A stretch of 42,019 nucleotides of DNA from an uncultured Oscillospiraceae bacterium (GCA_910577525.1 CAJTLI010000021.1:1-42019), one strand, 5' to 3'; shown: positions 1-7,734, numbered from the stretch's first letter. Program-made: numbers and translations. Notes: a model not told the origin generated them from the letters alone.

Positions 1-1
1 T

Positions 2-47
2 CACCCCACTTGTTAGTAGTATACCATACTGTCTAACAAATGGGGTG
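2..47. promoter_or_regulatory. Long inverted repeat enclosing an extended -10 box
   Basis: Arms 2-16 and 33-47 are 15-bp inverted repeats with one mismatch. A smaller palindrome (AGTAT-ACC-ATACT, 18-30) lies between them. Read on the minus strand, the centre contains ATGGTATACT, an extended -10 box like those before proB and the gene at 37004. Because luxC ends at 91 on the minus strand, this could be the operator-promoter of a gene to the left of the window. It could also be a hairpin or the end of a small repeat; no T-run follows either arm. Confidence 0.45.
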
Positions 48-90
48 CAGTTCAACCGTCTGAGGCGGTTTATTCAGCGGTTTTTGAGAA

Positions 91-1353
91 TCAGCGCTCC
101 ACGTCCACCACCCGGACATAGCGGCGCAGGGGATATTCCCCGTCGTGGGCCTCGCCGGGGAAGGAGGCGGACATGGACCCGGCCCGTGTGACGCGGGTTG
201 CGCCCGACCGGGCCAGCAGCCCGGTCAGGGCCTCCCGTTTTTCAGGCGCACACAGGAGGCCCGCCGTCTGGAGCCGCCCCTTCTGGCGGCGCAGGGCGGG
301 CAGAAGCTCCGCCTGGGGCAGCAGCTTCACCAGCACGTTCCCCTCCATGGGGGACAGCTCCAGCTCCCGGTCCGGCCGGAGAACGACAGAGCACCCCCTG
401 CCCTGAAACAGGACTTCTCCCGCCGCCGTTTTGTCCACAATGCGCTCCAGCAGGGCGGTGTGGCCGCTGAGGGAGGCGGCGGCTCCGGCACCTAAGCCGG
501 GGCGCTTTGCCGCCGCCCGCTCCAGGTGGGGCAGGAATTCCCGGCAGAAGGCGGCGCCTTCCTCCCAATCCTCCGTGTCCAGGAAGATGACCTGACAGGA
601 GGAACACAGCCGCTGGCCCGTCTCCACAATGTGGGCCGCCAGGGCGGACAGCTCCCCGTCCCGGTCCTCATAGCCGGAGACATAGGCGAAGCTGAGGCGG
701 TGGCCCCACTCGATGAGCTTGCATCCCGGCCCGGCCAGGGCCCGGGCGGCGTCAATGGCCCCGTCGCCGCCCCAGACCGCCAGCCCGTCGGCCAGCCCGG
801 CCAGGACCCTCAGCTCCTCCCGCCGCCCGGAGAGCAGGTCGAACCCGTAGAGGTAGGGGGCCAGCCGGGGCTCCTGCCGGGTCAGAAGCTGGAACGCCGC
901 CAGGGACAGCCCCTTGTCCCCGTGGGGCAGCTTGACCAGGTTGATATTGCCGGTCAGCAGCCCTTCCAAGGCGGTGTACACCGGCAGGCCCGGCATATTG
1001 CCCGGCGCGATATGAAGCAGCACGCCCAGAGGCAGGACGCGGGCGGTGGTTTTGGCGTATTCCCTTGTCCCGAAGGGCTCCGGGCCCAGCTCGGCGGCCA
1101 GCTTGGCCTCCAGCGCCTCCCGGCGCAGCAGGGGGAGCAGCTCGTCCAGCCCCACCCTGGCGGGCAGGAATTGGGCCAGCAGAGGGGCGAATTCCCCGGC
1201 CTCCAGCCGTTTTCCCAGGGCGTCCACGGCGGAAATCACCGTCTCCGCCGCCAGGGGCGGGCCCATACGGACCGTGTTCAGATGGGCCTCCAGGCCGTTC
1301 AGAACGGCTTTTTGTTCCGTGTCCGGCAGCAGTCTTCCGTCGGCGAAAATCAA
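91..1353 (-). CDS. luxC: LuxC-family acyl-CoA/acyl-protein reductase
   Basis: This 420-residue protein belongs to the LuxC family, which reduces an activated acyl group to a fatty aldehyde with NADPH. It has the aldehyde-dehydrogenase-like layout of the family and a cysteine motif CSSCQ around residues 250-254, where the acylated nucleophile is expected. The start chosen is TTG at 1353: it is preceded by AAAGGGGGAGG and overlaps the luxE stop as TTGA, which implies translational coupling. The open frame continues upstream to 1530, but only as antisense-like sequence inside luxE. With luxE it forms a two-gene aldehyde-producing unit. No luxA/B luciferase genes are visible, so light production is not implied. 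The natural acyl substrate is unknown. Confidence 0.88.
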   Translation of the reverse strand: MIFADGRLLPDTEQKAVLNGLEAHLNTVRMGPPLAAETVISAVDALGKRLEAGEFAPLLAQFLPARVGLDELLPLLRREALEAKLAAELGPEPFGTREYAKTTARVLPLGVLLHIAPGNMPGLPVYTALEGLLTGNINLVKLPHGDKGLSLAAFQLLTRQEPRLAPYLYGFDLLSGRREELRVLAGLADGLAVWGGDGAIDAARALAGPGCKLIEWGHRLSFAYVSGYEDRDGELSALAAHIVETGQRLCSSCQVIFLDTEDWEEGAAFCREFLPHLERAAAKRPGLGAGAAASLSGHTALLERIVDKTAAGEVLFQGRGCSVVLRPDRELELSPMEGNVLVKLLPQAELLPALRRQKGRLQTAGLLCAPEKREALTGLLARSGATRVTRAGSMSASFPGEAHDGEYPLRRYVRVVDVER

Positions 1354-2474
1354 AATGCCTCCCCCTTTCCCAGAAGCTCGGACGCCCCGGCGGCGCAGGT
1401 CTGGATGTCGCTCATTCCCACCCGGCCCAGGATGGTGAGGCAGGGCGTGGATATGCCGCAGCCGCACCGCTCCCCCGGCGTCAGACAGCCCAGGTCGTCG
1501 GTCATGACGCTGAGGGTGGGGGTGGCGCACATCAGGGGGGAGATCAGGTTAATCAGACCCACCCGGCCCATGGGCAGGGGCTCCAAAGTATCCGGGTCCC
1601 GAATAATCACCCGGCCATAGGCGGGGATGTGGAAGTGGTGGCGCCGGCAGGTGTTGTAAAATACCGGGTGCTCCACCGCGCCGAACAGCTCGTTGATGTT
1701 TTCCTCCGGGACGCCCAGCACCTGCCGCGCCAGGGCATAGAGGGTGCTCTTGTCCACCTCCTGGGCGGAGTGCTGCTTCCAGCCCCCGGCCAGAATGATC
1801 CGGGAGCCTTTCGGCAGCTTTACCCGCAGCCCCAGCTCCTCCATCCGCTTCAGGCCGAACCACAGATAGGAGGGGAAGCCGATGATTCTGGTGGGGAAGC
1901 GGGAGCTCTCCAGCTTCTTCAGGGCTTTTGCCACCGCGTTCAGATCGGGGACATAGGCCCCGTCCTCCATATGCAGGGCATAGGTCCGGCTGAGGGGCGG
2001 CGAGAAGTGGGTCAGGCCGAACATGGTGCGGGCGACCCCGGTGTGGTTGGACTTGTGGGGCTTGTAGCCCAAAATGACGCAGTGGGCGGGTTTTGGAGAC
2101 ACCAGATGGTGGCGGAAGCCCAGGTTAATCACCATGGGGGCCTCGGCCAGGATGGAGCCCCAGTCAAAGCCGATGCGGCTGAATTTTCCGCTGGTGCCCG
2201 AGGACGTAACCTTCATGGCCATGCGCCGTTGGGACATGGAAAACAGGGTCTTCCGCTTGAAAAAGAGGGTGGGGATGACGGGCAGCTTTGCCAGATCCTC
2301 TATAGTTTGGAGCTGATCGGGGGAAAAGCCCAGGTGTTCGCAGATGGCGGCGTAACCGGGGCAGCGGCGTATGTGGTAGGCGCAGTTATCCCGGCAGGCC
2401 CGCAGGAAATCCCGGTCGGAGCCGGGCAGGTCGTAGGGCCGGAGCCGCCAGAACAGACGTTGACGGGACAGCAT
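1350..2474 (-). CDS. luxE: LuxE-family acyl-protein synthetase
   Basis: A 374-residue member of the LuxE family. LuxE activates a fatty acid with ATP and forms an acyl-enzyme thioester that is handed to LuxC. The AMP-forming signature SSGTSGK is at residues 91-97. Length is typical of LuxE (about 370). The ATG at 2474 has AGAGGAGG seven bases upstream. It is the first gene of the luxE-luxC operon and overlaps luxC by 4 bases. A structured element (2515-2599) lies in its probable leader. A weak TTGACA at 2599-2594 (minus) could be a -35, but the matching -10 is poor. Function outside bioluminescence is inferred from the family only. Confidence 0.88.
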   Translation of the reverse strand: MLSRQRLFWRLRPYDLPGSDRDFLRACRDNCAYHIRRCPGYAAICEHLGFSPDQLQTIEDLAKLPVIPTLFFKRKTLFSMSQRRMAMKVTSSGTSGKFSRIGFDWGSILAEAPMVINLGFRHHLVSPKPAHCVILGYKPHKSNHTGVARTMFGLTHFSPPLSRTYALHMEDGAYVPDLNAVAKALKKLESSRFPTRIIGFPSYLWFGLKRMEELGLRVKLPKGSRIILAGGWKQHSAQEVDKSTLYALARQVLGVPEENINELFGAVEHPVFYNTCRRHHFHIPAYGRVIIRDPDTLEPLPMGRVGLINLISPLMCATPTLSVMTDDLGCLTPGERCGCGISTPCLTILGRVGMSDIQTCAAGASELLGKGEAF

Positions 2475-2514
2475 GGCGTCGCCTCCTCTTTTGAATTGCT
2501 TTGACTATGAAGTC

Positions 2515-2599
2515 TGACACGAAGCCGCTTTGCGGCCTGTTCGGCGAATAATCGCCGAACAGGTTGAAAAGAAGTATTTACTTCTTTTCAACCGTGTCA
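2515..2599. repeat. Cloverleaf-like palindromic element (four-way junction)
   Basis: Four perfect helices nest without gaps. An outer 7-bp stem (2515-2521 with 2593-2599) encloses hairpin 2524-2536 (GCCGC/GCGGC), hairpin 2537-2562 (11 bp, loop ATAA) and hairpin 2563-2592 (14 bp, loop TT). Only A2522 and A2523 are unpaired at the junction. Lacking any tRNA sequence signature, it is not a tRNA. It lies about 40 bases upstream of the luxE start. It may be a mobile palindromic repeat or a structured leader of luxE. Confidence 0.6.
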
Positions 2600-2627
2600 A
2601 CTATACCATAAAGGCTCAAAAATGTAA

Positions 2628-2697
2628 ACAGCACATGGAAAGGCGGCCCCATGATACGTGTATCATGGGGCCGCCTTTCCATTATGCTGTCTTTTTT
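2628..2697. terminator. Strong intergenic terminator after spo0A
   Basis: A perfect 21-bp stem (2637-2657 with 2660-2680) is extended by ACAGCA/TGCTGT (2628-2633 with 2685-2690). The best T-run (2692-2697) follows on the plus strand. On the minus strand, the direction of spo0A, the tail is interrupted (TTTACATTTTT). It probably ends spo0A transcription and shields luxE. Confidence 0.8.
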
Positions 2698-2737
2698 CGA
2701 GCTGTGTCCCCAAAGCCGGAGGAGGGCTTCCGTTCTC

Positions 2738-3496
2738 TTACGCCGTGGTGGAGCCGTCCAGGGAGATGCGGTCGGCGATCATGGCGATGAACTCGCTGTT
2801 GGTGGGCTTGCCCTTTGCGTTGGACACCGTATAGCCGAAATACTTTTGCAGGATCTCCAGATCGCCCCGGTCCCAGGCCACCTCAATGGCGTGGCGAATG
2901 GCCCGCTCCACCCGGCTGGAGGTGGTGGCGAATTTCTTGGCCACCGCCGGGTACAATACCTTGGTCACGGCGTTAATGATCTCCATATCCGCCACAGCCA
3001 GGCTGATGGCCTCCCGCAGATACTGATAACCCTTGATATGGGCGGGTACGCCGATTTCATGAATGATGGCCGTCACCTGGCGCTCCAGCTCCCGGCTGGT
3101 GTTCTCCTCCTGAATCTGGGCGCCCGTCCGGCCAAAGGCCATCTCCCGGGCCCGGCTGATCACCGTCTTCATCCGGCAGGGCTTGAGCATACAGTAGTCG
3201 CCGCCCCGCCGGATCACCTGGTCCGCCACGGAGGGGTTGTTGAACGAGGACAGCACCAGCGTCCGGGGGCGGTCCTCCCCCAGCTCCTCCAGTACCTCCA
3301 GCCCGTCCATGCCGGCCAGCATCAGATCCATGATCACCACGTCCGGCCTGTGCCGGGCGATCAGATCCAGCAGTTCCTCGCCGTTGTCCGTCTGGGCGGC
3401 CACCGACAGGTCCGCCTCCTCCTCAACCAGCTCCGCCAGCATGCCGCGAAATTCCTCGGAGGAATCCGCTACGATGATTTTCTTCGTATCGCTCAT
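2738..3496 (-). CDS. spo0A: Sporulation master regulator Spo0A
   Basis: A 252-residue response regulator that starts endospore formation when phosphorylated. The receiver domain (about 1-120) has the acidic pocket near Asp11, the phosphoacceptor Asp57 in VVIMDLML, and Lys105 in CMLKP. The C-terminal half is the Spo0A DNA-binding domain, including GVPAHIKGYQYLREAI and the SRVERAIRHAIEVAW helix. The ATG at 3496 is preferred over the upstream frame extension to 3550 because GGAAAGGA precedes it and Spo0A proteins begin there. It lies directly downstream of spoIVB, the order known from Bacillus and Clostridia. Two inverted Spo0A boxes and a sigma-A-type promoter upstream suggest autoregulation. 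Confidence 0.97.
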   Translation of the reverse strand: MSDTKKIIVADSSEEFRGMLAELVEEEADLSVAAQTDNGEELLDLIARHRPDVVIMDLMLAGMDGLEVLEELGEDRPRTLVLSSFNNPSVADQVIRRGGDYCMLKPCRMKTVISRAREMAFGRTGAQIQEENTSRELERQVTAIIHEIGVPAHIKGYQYLREAISLAVADMEIINAVTKVLYPAVAKKFATTSSRVERAIRHAIEVAWDRGDLEILQKYFGYTVSNAKGKPTNSEFIAMIADRISLDGSTTA

Positions 3497-3565
3497 ATCC
3501 CTGTTCCTTTCCGGTCTGCGACCTGAGGTTTTAACTTTCTGTTTTACCATTTTTTGGTTGTTCTT

Positions 3566-3594
3566 AAAATACCACAGAATCAGCCAGATGGCAA
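3566..3594 (-). promoter_or_regulatory. Probable sigma-A promoter of spo0A
   Basis: On the minus strand TTGCCA (3594-3589) and TATTTT (3571-3566) are separated by 17 bases. They lie 70 bases before the spo0A start. The Spo0A boxes at 3625-3643 sit 30 bp upstream of the -35. Confidence 0.6.
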
Positions 3595-3624
3595 GGATTT
3601 TTTCCAGATTTTTTCAAGGATTTA

Positions 3625-3643
3625 TTCGACATTCGCTGTCGAA
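3625..3643. promoter_or_regulatory. Inverted pair of Spo0A boxes
   Basis: TTCGACA (3625-3631) and TGTCGAA (3637-3643) form an inverted repeat with a 5-base spacer. Both match the core 0A box TGTCGAA exactly. The site is in the spoIVB-spo0A gap, just upstream of the probable spo0A promoter, fitting feedback by Spo0A~P. Confidence 0.75.
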
Positions 3644-3689
3644 TTCAAGGTTTGGCCCAGATTTGGAATCACAAAAACGGAAATTACAG

Positions 3690-4736
3690 TTAGTTATCGC
3701 ACAACTGAAGCATCCGGCCCACATAGATTCCGTAGCCGCTGGTGGGGTCGTCCACCAACACGTGGGTTACGGCTCCCACCAGTTTTCCGTTTTGCAGGAT
3801 GGGGCTGCCGCTCATGCCCTGGACGATGCCGCCGGTGGCGTCCAGCAGGCGCTGGTCTGTGACCTGAATCAGGTAGTCCCGGCAGTCGTCCTCCCGTTCG
3901 GGAAACACCTTGGAGATCTGGATGGTGTATTCCTCCACCCGGTCGCCGCTGATATTGCACAGGATGGTGGCCTTGCCGGGCTGTACCTCGCTCCGCTCCG
4001 CCGCCGCCACCGGAGTGCCCTCCACCCAGCCGCTGTCCGCCATCACGCCGAACACGCCGCCGCTGGTGTTGGCGTGGAGCAGGCCCAGGGTGGAGTCGGT
4101 GTCAAATACCCCCTGGAGCTGGCCCGGATCGCCGGCCTTGCCCTTTTCCACCCCGGCCACGGTGGCGGGCAGGATGGAGCCGCTCTCCAGCGGCATGAGC
4201 AGGGCGGTATCCACGTCGTTGATGCCGTGGCCCAGGGCGCCGAAGGCCCCGGTATCCGGGCAGTAAAAGGTGACGGTGCCGATGCCCGCCATGGAGTCCC
4301 GAATCCAGGCCCCCAGCTTATAGGCCCCGTCGGCGCTGCACCGGGCCGCCTTGGCCGTGAGCTGCACCTGCTTGTCGTCCCGGATGGCCCGGATGCTCAT
4401 GGGGCTGTCCTCCAGCTCCTGGAGCAGGGCTGACACCTCCTCGATGGTATCCACCTCGGTGGCGTTGATGTGGGTGATGATGTCTCCCTCTTTGAGGCCG
4501 CAGTCCTTGGCCGGATTCACGCTGCCCCCATCGGTGGCAATATCGGAGGTGCCCACCACCACCACGCCGTCGGAAAAGAGCTTGATGCCAACCGCCCGGC
4601 CCACCGGGATCACAGTGACCGGCTCCGCGGCCCAGGCCGCGGCGGGCCACATGGTCAGCACCGCCGCCAGCAGCAGCCCCAGCCCCCGAAGGACTGCCGC
4701 CCCCATAAATGGTCTCGCTTTTTCATTCAAATCCAT
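3690..4736 (-). CDS. spoIVB: SpoIVB serine peptidase (S55)
   Basis: A 348-residue secreted sporulation protease. In the B. subtilis family SpoIVB is made in the forespore, crosses into the intermembrane space and triggers pro-sigma-K processing. An N-terminal membrane/signal segment spans about residues 12-37. A PDZ domain follows (about 45-130) with GLKEGDIITHINATEV. The S55 peptidase region carries GHGI with His170 and GMSGSP with the catalytic Ser309. It is shorter than Bacillus SpoIVB (426). The ATG at 4736 is preceded by AAAGGCGGTGA. It sits upstream of spo0A on the same strand with a 193-bp gap that carries the spo0A control region. Confidence 0.95.
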   Translation of the reverse strand: MDLNEKARPFMGAAVLRGLGLLLAAVLTMWPAAAWAAEPVTVIPVGRAVGIKLFSDGVVVVGTSDIATDGGSVNPAKDCGLKEGDIITHINATEVDTIEEVSALLQELEDSPMSIRAIRDDKQVQLTAKAARCSADGAYKLGAWIRDSMAGIGTVTFYCPDTGAFGALGHGINDVDTALLMPLESGSILPATVAGVEKGKAGDPGQLQGVFDTDSTLGLLHANTSGGVFGVMADSGWVEGTPVAAAERSEVQPGKATILCNISGDRVEEYTIQISKVFPEREDDCRDYLIQVTDQRLLDATGGIVQGMSGSPILQNGKLVGAVTHVLVDDPTSGYGIYVGRMLQLCDN

Positions 4737-4815
4737 TCACCGCCTTTTTGAAACTGACGGAGGTCCGGGCGGCTGGGGAGAGCTTCCTCCCCAAGCGCCC
4801 CGACGCCCGCTCTTT

Positions 4816-4822
4816 TAATATG
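4816..4822 (-). promoter_or_regulatory. Possible forespore sigma -10 for spoIVB
   Basis: CATATTA on the minus strand resembles the -10 of sigma-F/sigma-G promoters (CATACTA), about 80 bp before spoIVB. The upstream GAAAAT, 13 bases away, is a poor -35. spoIVB is a forespore gene in Bacillus, so the position is sensible, but the match is weak. Confidence 0.28.
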
Positions 4823-4955
4823 GCGGCGGAGGCGGATTTTCTCCGTGGCAAAGTTAGGGGGGATTGACAGCGGAGGCGGCGGCGGGGATGGAAGGGCGGC
4901 GTCCCGCGCTTTTTATGCTGGAAGTCTCCGGAGGGATTGGCTGAATTTGGACAAA

Positions 4956-4964
4956 TTTCGACAA
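4956..4964 (-). promoter_or_regulatory. Perfect Spo0A box between spoIVB and DUF6512 gene
   Basis: TTGTCGAAA on the minus strand is a full consensus 0A box. TTTGTCCAA adjoins it as a second, weaker match. It is 36 bp upstream of the probable -35 (5001) of the divergent gene at 5047, close to the 30-bp spacing seen at spo0A, and about 220 bp upstream of spoIVB. Confidence 0.55.
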
Positions 4965-5000
4965 AATGCGCAGAAAAAACGGCCATGCTTCAAACATAGT

Positions 5001-5030
5001 TTGCCCAGGGCGCGGCATACCTTGTACTAT
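5001..5030 (+). promoter_or_regulatory. Probable promoter of the DUF6512 gene
   Basis: TTGCCC (5001-5006) and TACTAT (5025-5030) are 18 bases apart. The transcript would have a very short leader carrying the GAGGTG ribosome-binding site (5037-5042). Confidence 0.45.
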
Positions 5031-5046
5031 GAAATGAGGTGTAGCC

Positions 5047-5571
5047 ATGGAAAAATCGACCAAAAAATTGATTCTCTACTATCTGATTGCCGCGGCGGCG
5101 GGCGTGCTTCTCCACTTTCTCTATCAGTGGCTTCCCAACCCGGCGCTGGCTCTGATCTCCCCCGTGCGGGAGAGCGTCTGGGAGCACGTCAAGCTGCTCT
5201 ATTTCCCCCTGCTGGGGGCGGCCCTGCTCATGGGCCGGGGCGGGAAGGGGACGGGCCGAACCCCCTGGCTGCTGAGCGCGGTTTTCGTGTGCGCCGCCCT
5301 GGTGGGGACGGGGTATCTGTACCACATTCTTCTCCGTGGAGAGAGCCTGTATGTGGACCTGGCGCTGTACTTCGTCCTGATGGCGGTGGGCTTTCTGCTG
5401 CCCCGGGTGCTGTGGCCCCTGTGCGAGTGGCCGGGGACGGACAAGGCGGCGGCGGTGCTGGCCGCCCTGCTGGGGGCGCTCATCGTATGGTTCACGTTTT
5501 TCCCGCCGGATACGGCCTTGTTCGCCGATTTGAGCGGGGCCGTGCGGACGTTTTTGACGATTCCGGTGTGA
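5047..5571 (+). CDS. DUF6512-type integral membrane protein
   Basis: A 174-residue protein with about five hydrophobic segments (near 8-28, 48-62, 74-95, 103-122, 134-155). SPVRESVWEHVKLLYFP (38-54) is the hallmark of the DUF6512 family, whose function is unknown. GAGGTG precedes the ATG by several bases. It stands alone, divergent from spoIVB and ending 9 bp before the convergent proA stop. A Spo0A box upstream suggests, but does not prove, sporulation-phase control. Confidence 0.75.
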   Translation: MEKSTKKLILYYLIAAAAGVLLHFLYQWLPNPALALISPVRESVWEHVKLLYFPLLGAALLMGRGGKGTGRTPWLLSAVFVCAALVGTGYLYHILLRGESLYVDLALYFVLMAVGFLLPRVLWPLCEWPGTDKAAAVLAALLGALIVWFTFFPPDTALFADLSGAVRTFLTIPV

Positions 5572-5580
5572 GGAGGGAGG

Positions 5581-6837
5581 CTACCGCACCTGACCCGTCC
5601 CCGTGACGATATACTTATAGGTGCACAGCTCCGCCAGGCCCATGGGCCCCCGGGCGTGGAGGCGCTGGGTGGAGATGCCCATCTCGCAGCCCAGGCCGAA
5701 CTCCCCCCCGTCGGTGAACCGGGTGGAGGCGTTCCAGTAGACGGCGGCGGAGTCCACCTGGGCGGTGAAACGGCGGGCGGTCTCCTTGCTTGCGGTGACA
5801 ATGGCCTCGGAGTGGCCGGTGGAGTGGGCGGCGATGTGGCCAACAGCTTCGTCCACGCCGCCGACCACCTTCACCGCCAGGATGTAGTCCAAAAACTCGG
5901 TGTCAAAGTCGGCCGGCCCGGCGGGGACACCGGCAATGAGGCCGGCGGCCTCACCGTCCAGCCGCAGCTCCACCGGGGGCAGGCTTTGGGCGGCGCGGCG
6001 GTCCACCAGACGCTCCCTCAGCCGGGGCAGGAATTCCGGAGCGGTATCCCGGTGGACCAGACAGACCTCCGCGGCGTTGCAGACGCTGGGCCGGGAGCAC
6101 TTGGCGTTCTCCAGGATGTCCAGCGCCATGTCCAGGTCCGCGTCCTTGTCCACGTAGACGTGGCAGATGCCGGTGCCCGTCTCGATGACGGGGACGGTGG
6201 CGTTGTCCACACAGGCCCGGATCAGCCCCGCGCCTCCCCGGGGGATGAGCAGATCCACCAGCCCCGAGGCGGTCATCAGCTCATGGGCGGACTGCCGGGT
6301 GGTGTCCTCCACCAGCCCCAGGACGCCCTGGGGCAGTCCGGCGGCGGCGAGGCCCTCCCGCAGAGCGTCCACCACGGCGGCGGCGGAGCGGTGGGCCTCC
6401 TTGCCGCAGCGCAGCACGCAGGCGGAGCCCGCCTTGAGGGCCAGCGCCGCCGCGTCGGAGGTGACGTTGGGGCGGCTCTCATAGATGATGGCGATGACCC
6501 CCATGGGGACGGCGGTTTTCTCAATGACCAGCCCGTTGGGCCGGACCTCCCGGCGGAGCGCCAGCCCCACCGGGTCGGGCAGCGCCGCCACCTCCCGCAC
6601 CCCTTGGGCCATGCCCCGAATGCGCTCCCCGCTGAGGGCCAGCCGGTCCAGCATCACCTCGGACACGGCGCCCTTCGCCGCCTCCAGGTCCAGGGCGTTG
6701 GCCGTCAGGATGGCCGGGGCATGGTCCTCCAGGGCCCTTGCCATGGCCGACAGCGCCCGGTTTTTTGCGTCGGGCTTTGCCAGGGCCATGGCGCTTTTCG
6801 CTTTCTTGGCCCGCTGTAAGATTTCCAGGGTGGTCAT
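5581..6837 (-). CDS. proA: Gamma-glutamyl phosphate reductase ProA
   Basis: A 418-residue enzyme, the usual ProA length. It reduces gamma-glutamyl phosphate to glutamate semialdehyde with NADPH in proline synthesis. The catalytic cysteine lies in CSRPSVCNAAE (Cys253). IIYESRPNVTSD (117-128) and the C-terminal GPMGLAEL segment are also diagnostic. The ATG at 6837 has GGAAGGAGA upstream and overlaps the proB stop as ATGA, so the pair is translationally coupled. The open frame continues through proB to 7629, but that extension is not coding. Confidence 0.96.
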   Translation of the reverse strand: MTTLEILQRAKKAKSAMALAKPDAKNRALSAMARALEDHAPAILTANALDLEAAKGAVSEVMLDRLALSGERIRGMAQGVREVAALPDPVGLALRREVRPNGLVIEKTAVPMGVIAIIYESRPNVTSDAAALALKAGSACVLRCGKEAHRSAAAVVDALREGLAAAGLPQGVLGLVEDTTRQSAHELMTASGLVDLLIPRGGAGLIRACVDNATVPVIETGTGICHVYVDKDADLDMALDILENAKCSRPSVCNAAEVCLVHRDTAPEFLPRLRERLVDRRAAQSLPPVELRLDGEAAGLIAGVPAGPADFDTEFLDYILAVKVVGGVDEAVGHIAAHSTGHSEAIVTASKETARRFTAQVDSAAVYWNASTRFTDGGEFGLGCEMGISTQRLHARGPMGLAELCTYKYIVTGTGQVR

Positions 6838-7622
6838 GGTTCGGCTCTCCTTCCGATGAAGCGGGTGCCGGTGTGGCGGCCCTCCGCGATGTCGTACAGC
6901 AGCTCGGGATGCTGCCCGTTGGCAATCACCATGTCGCAGCCGCAGGCCATGACGATTTCCGCCGCCTTCAATTTTGTGGCCATGCCCCCGGTGCCCAGAG
7001 AGGACCCGGCCGCCCCCGCCAGGGCCCGCAGTTCCGGGGTGATCTCCCGGACCTCGGGAATCAGGGCGGCGCAATTGTCCTTTCGGGGGTCGGCGGTGTA
7101 CAGCCCGTCGATGTCGCTGAGCAGAATCAGCAGATCCGCCCCCACGCACTGGGCCACAATGGCGGACAGGGTGTCGTTTTCCCCGATGGTGGTGGACACC
7201 CCAACCTCGTCGGTGGCCACCGCGTCGTTCTCGTTGACGATGGGCAGGGTGTTGAGCTCCAGCAGCCGGTTGACGGCGTTTTCGAAGTTCTGCCGCCGCC
7301 GGGGAAAGTTCACGTCCTCCGCCGTCAGCAGGAGCTGGGCCACCGTGTGGTGATAGGCCCCGAACAGCTTGTCGTAGGTATACATCAGCTCGCACTGGCC
7401 CACGGCGGCGGCGGCCTGCTTGGTGGGCATATCCGCCGGACGGCCGGGCAGGTTCAGCTTGCCCACCCCCATGCCGATGGCCCCGGAGGACACCAGAATC
7501 AGCTGGTGTCCTCCGTTTTTCAGGTCGGACAGCACCTTTACCAGATCCTCCGTCCGGCGGATGTTCAGCCGCCCGGTGGGGTGGGCCAGGGTAGAGGTGC
7601 CCACTTTGACCACGATCTTCAT
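6834..7622 (-). CDS. proB: Glutamate 5-kinase ProB (short form)
   Basis: A 262-residue amino-acid kinase that phosphorylates glutamate in the first step of proline synthesis. Visible family features are KVGTSTL near the N-terminus, VSSGAI (44-49), and NENDAVATDE and LLSDIDGLYTADPR in the nucleotide-binding half. It lacks the C-terminal PUA domain of the roughly 367-residue E. coli enzyme, as many clostridial ProB proteins do. The ATG at 7622 follows AAGGA with a ten-base spacer. It heads the proBA operon. No second PUA-coding stretch follows before proA. Confidence 0.93.
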   Translation of the reverse strand: MKIVVKVGTSTLAHPTGRLNIRRTEDLVKVLSDLKNGGHQLILVSSGAIGMGVGKLNLPGRPADMPTKQAAAAVGQCELMYTYDKLFGAYHHTVAQLLLTAEDVNFPRRRQNFENAVNRLLELNTLPIVNENDAVATDEVGVSTTIGENDTLSAIVAQCVGADLLILLSDIDGLYTADPRKDNCAALIPEVREITPELRALAGAAGSSLGTGGMATKLKAAEIVMACGCDMVIANGQHPELLYDIAEGRHTGTRFIGRRAEP

Positions 7623-7705
7623 AGTTCATCTATCCTTATCGTTATCTTTTCTCTGTTTTATACTGTTTGTATCGCTCTGCTCCGGAGAGCAGTTTTGTCA
7701 CGATC

Positions 7706-7715
7706 AGTATACCAT
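7706..7715 (-). promoter_or_regulatory. Extended -10 box upstream of proB
   Basis: ATGGTATACT on the minus strand is a TGN-type extended -10, about 85 bp before proB. No good -35 is present, which extended -10 promoters tolerate. A small hairpin (CTGCTC/GAGCAG, about 7677-7692) falls in the resulting leader. Confidence 0.45.
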
Positions 7716-7734
7716 GCTAAAGTACAAAATGGAA

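Noticed and set aside
2..47. End of an IS1595- or IS200-type insertion sequence
   Set aside because: A terminal-looking inverted repeat is present, but no transposase remnant or target duplication is visible in the window.
2515..2599. tRNA gene (cloverleaf with 7-bp outer stem)
   Set aside because: Arm lengths (5, 11, 14 bp), tiny loops and the absence of TTC-type T-loop and D-loop sequences rule out a tRNA.
5581..7629. Single 682-codon open frame across proA and proB
   Set aside because: Only the part from 6837 down is ProA. The upstream part is an out-of-frame shadow of ProB, which has its own family motifs and start.
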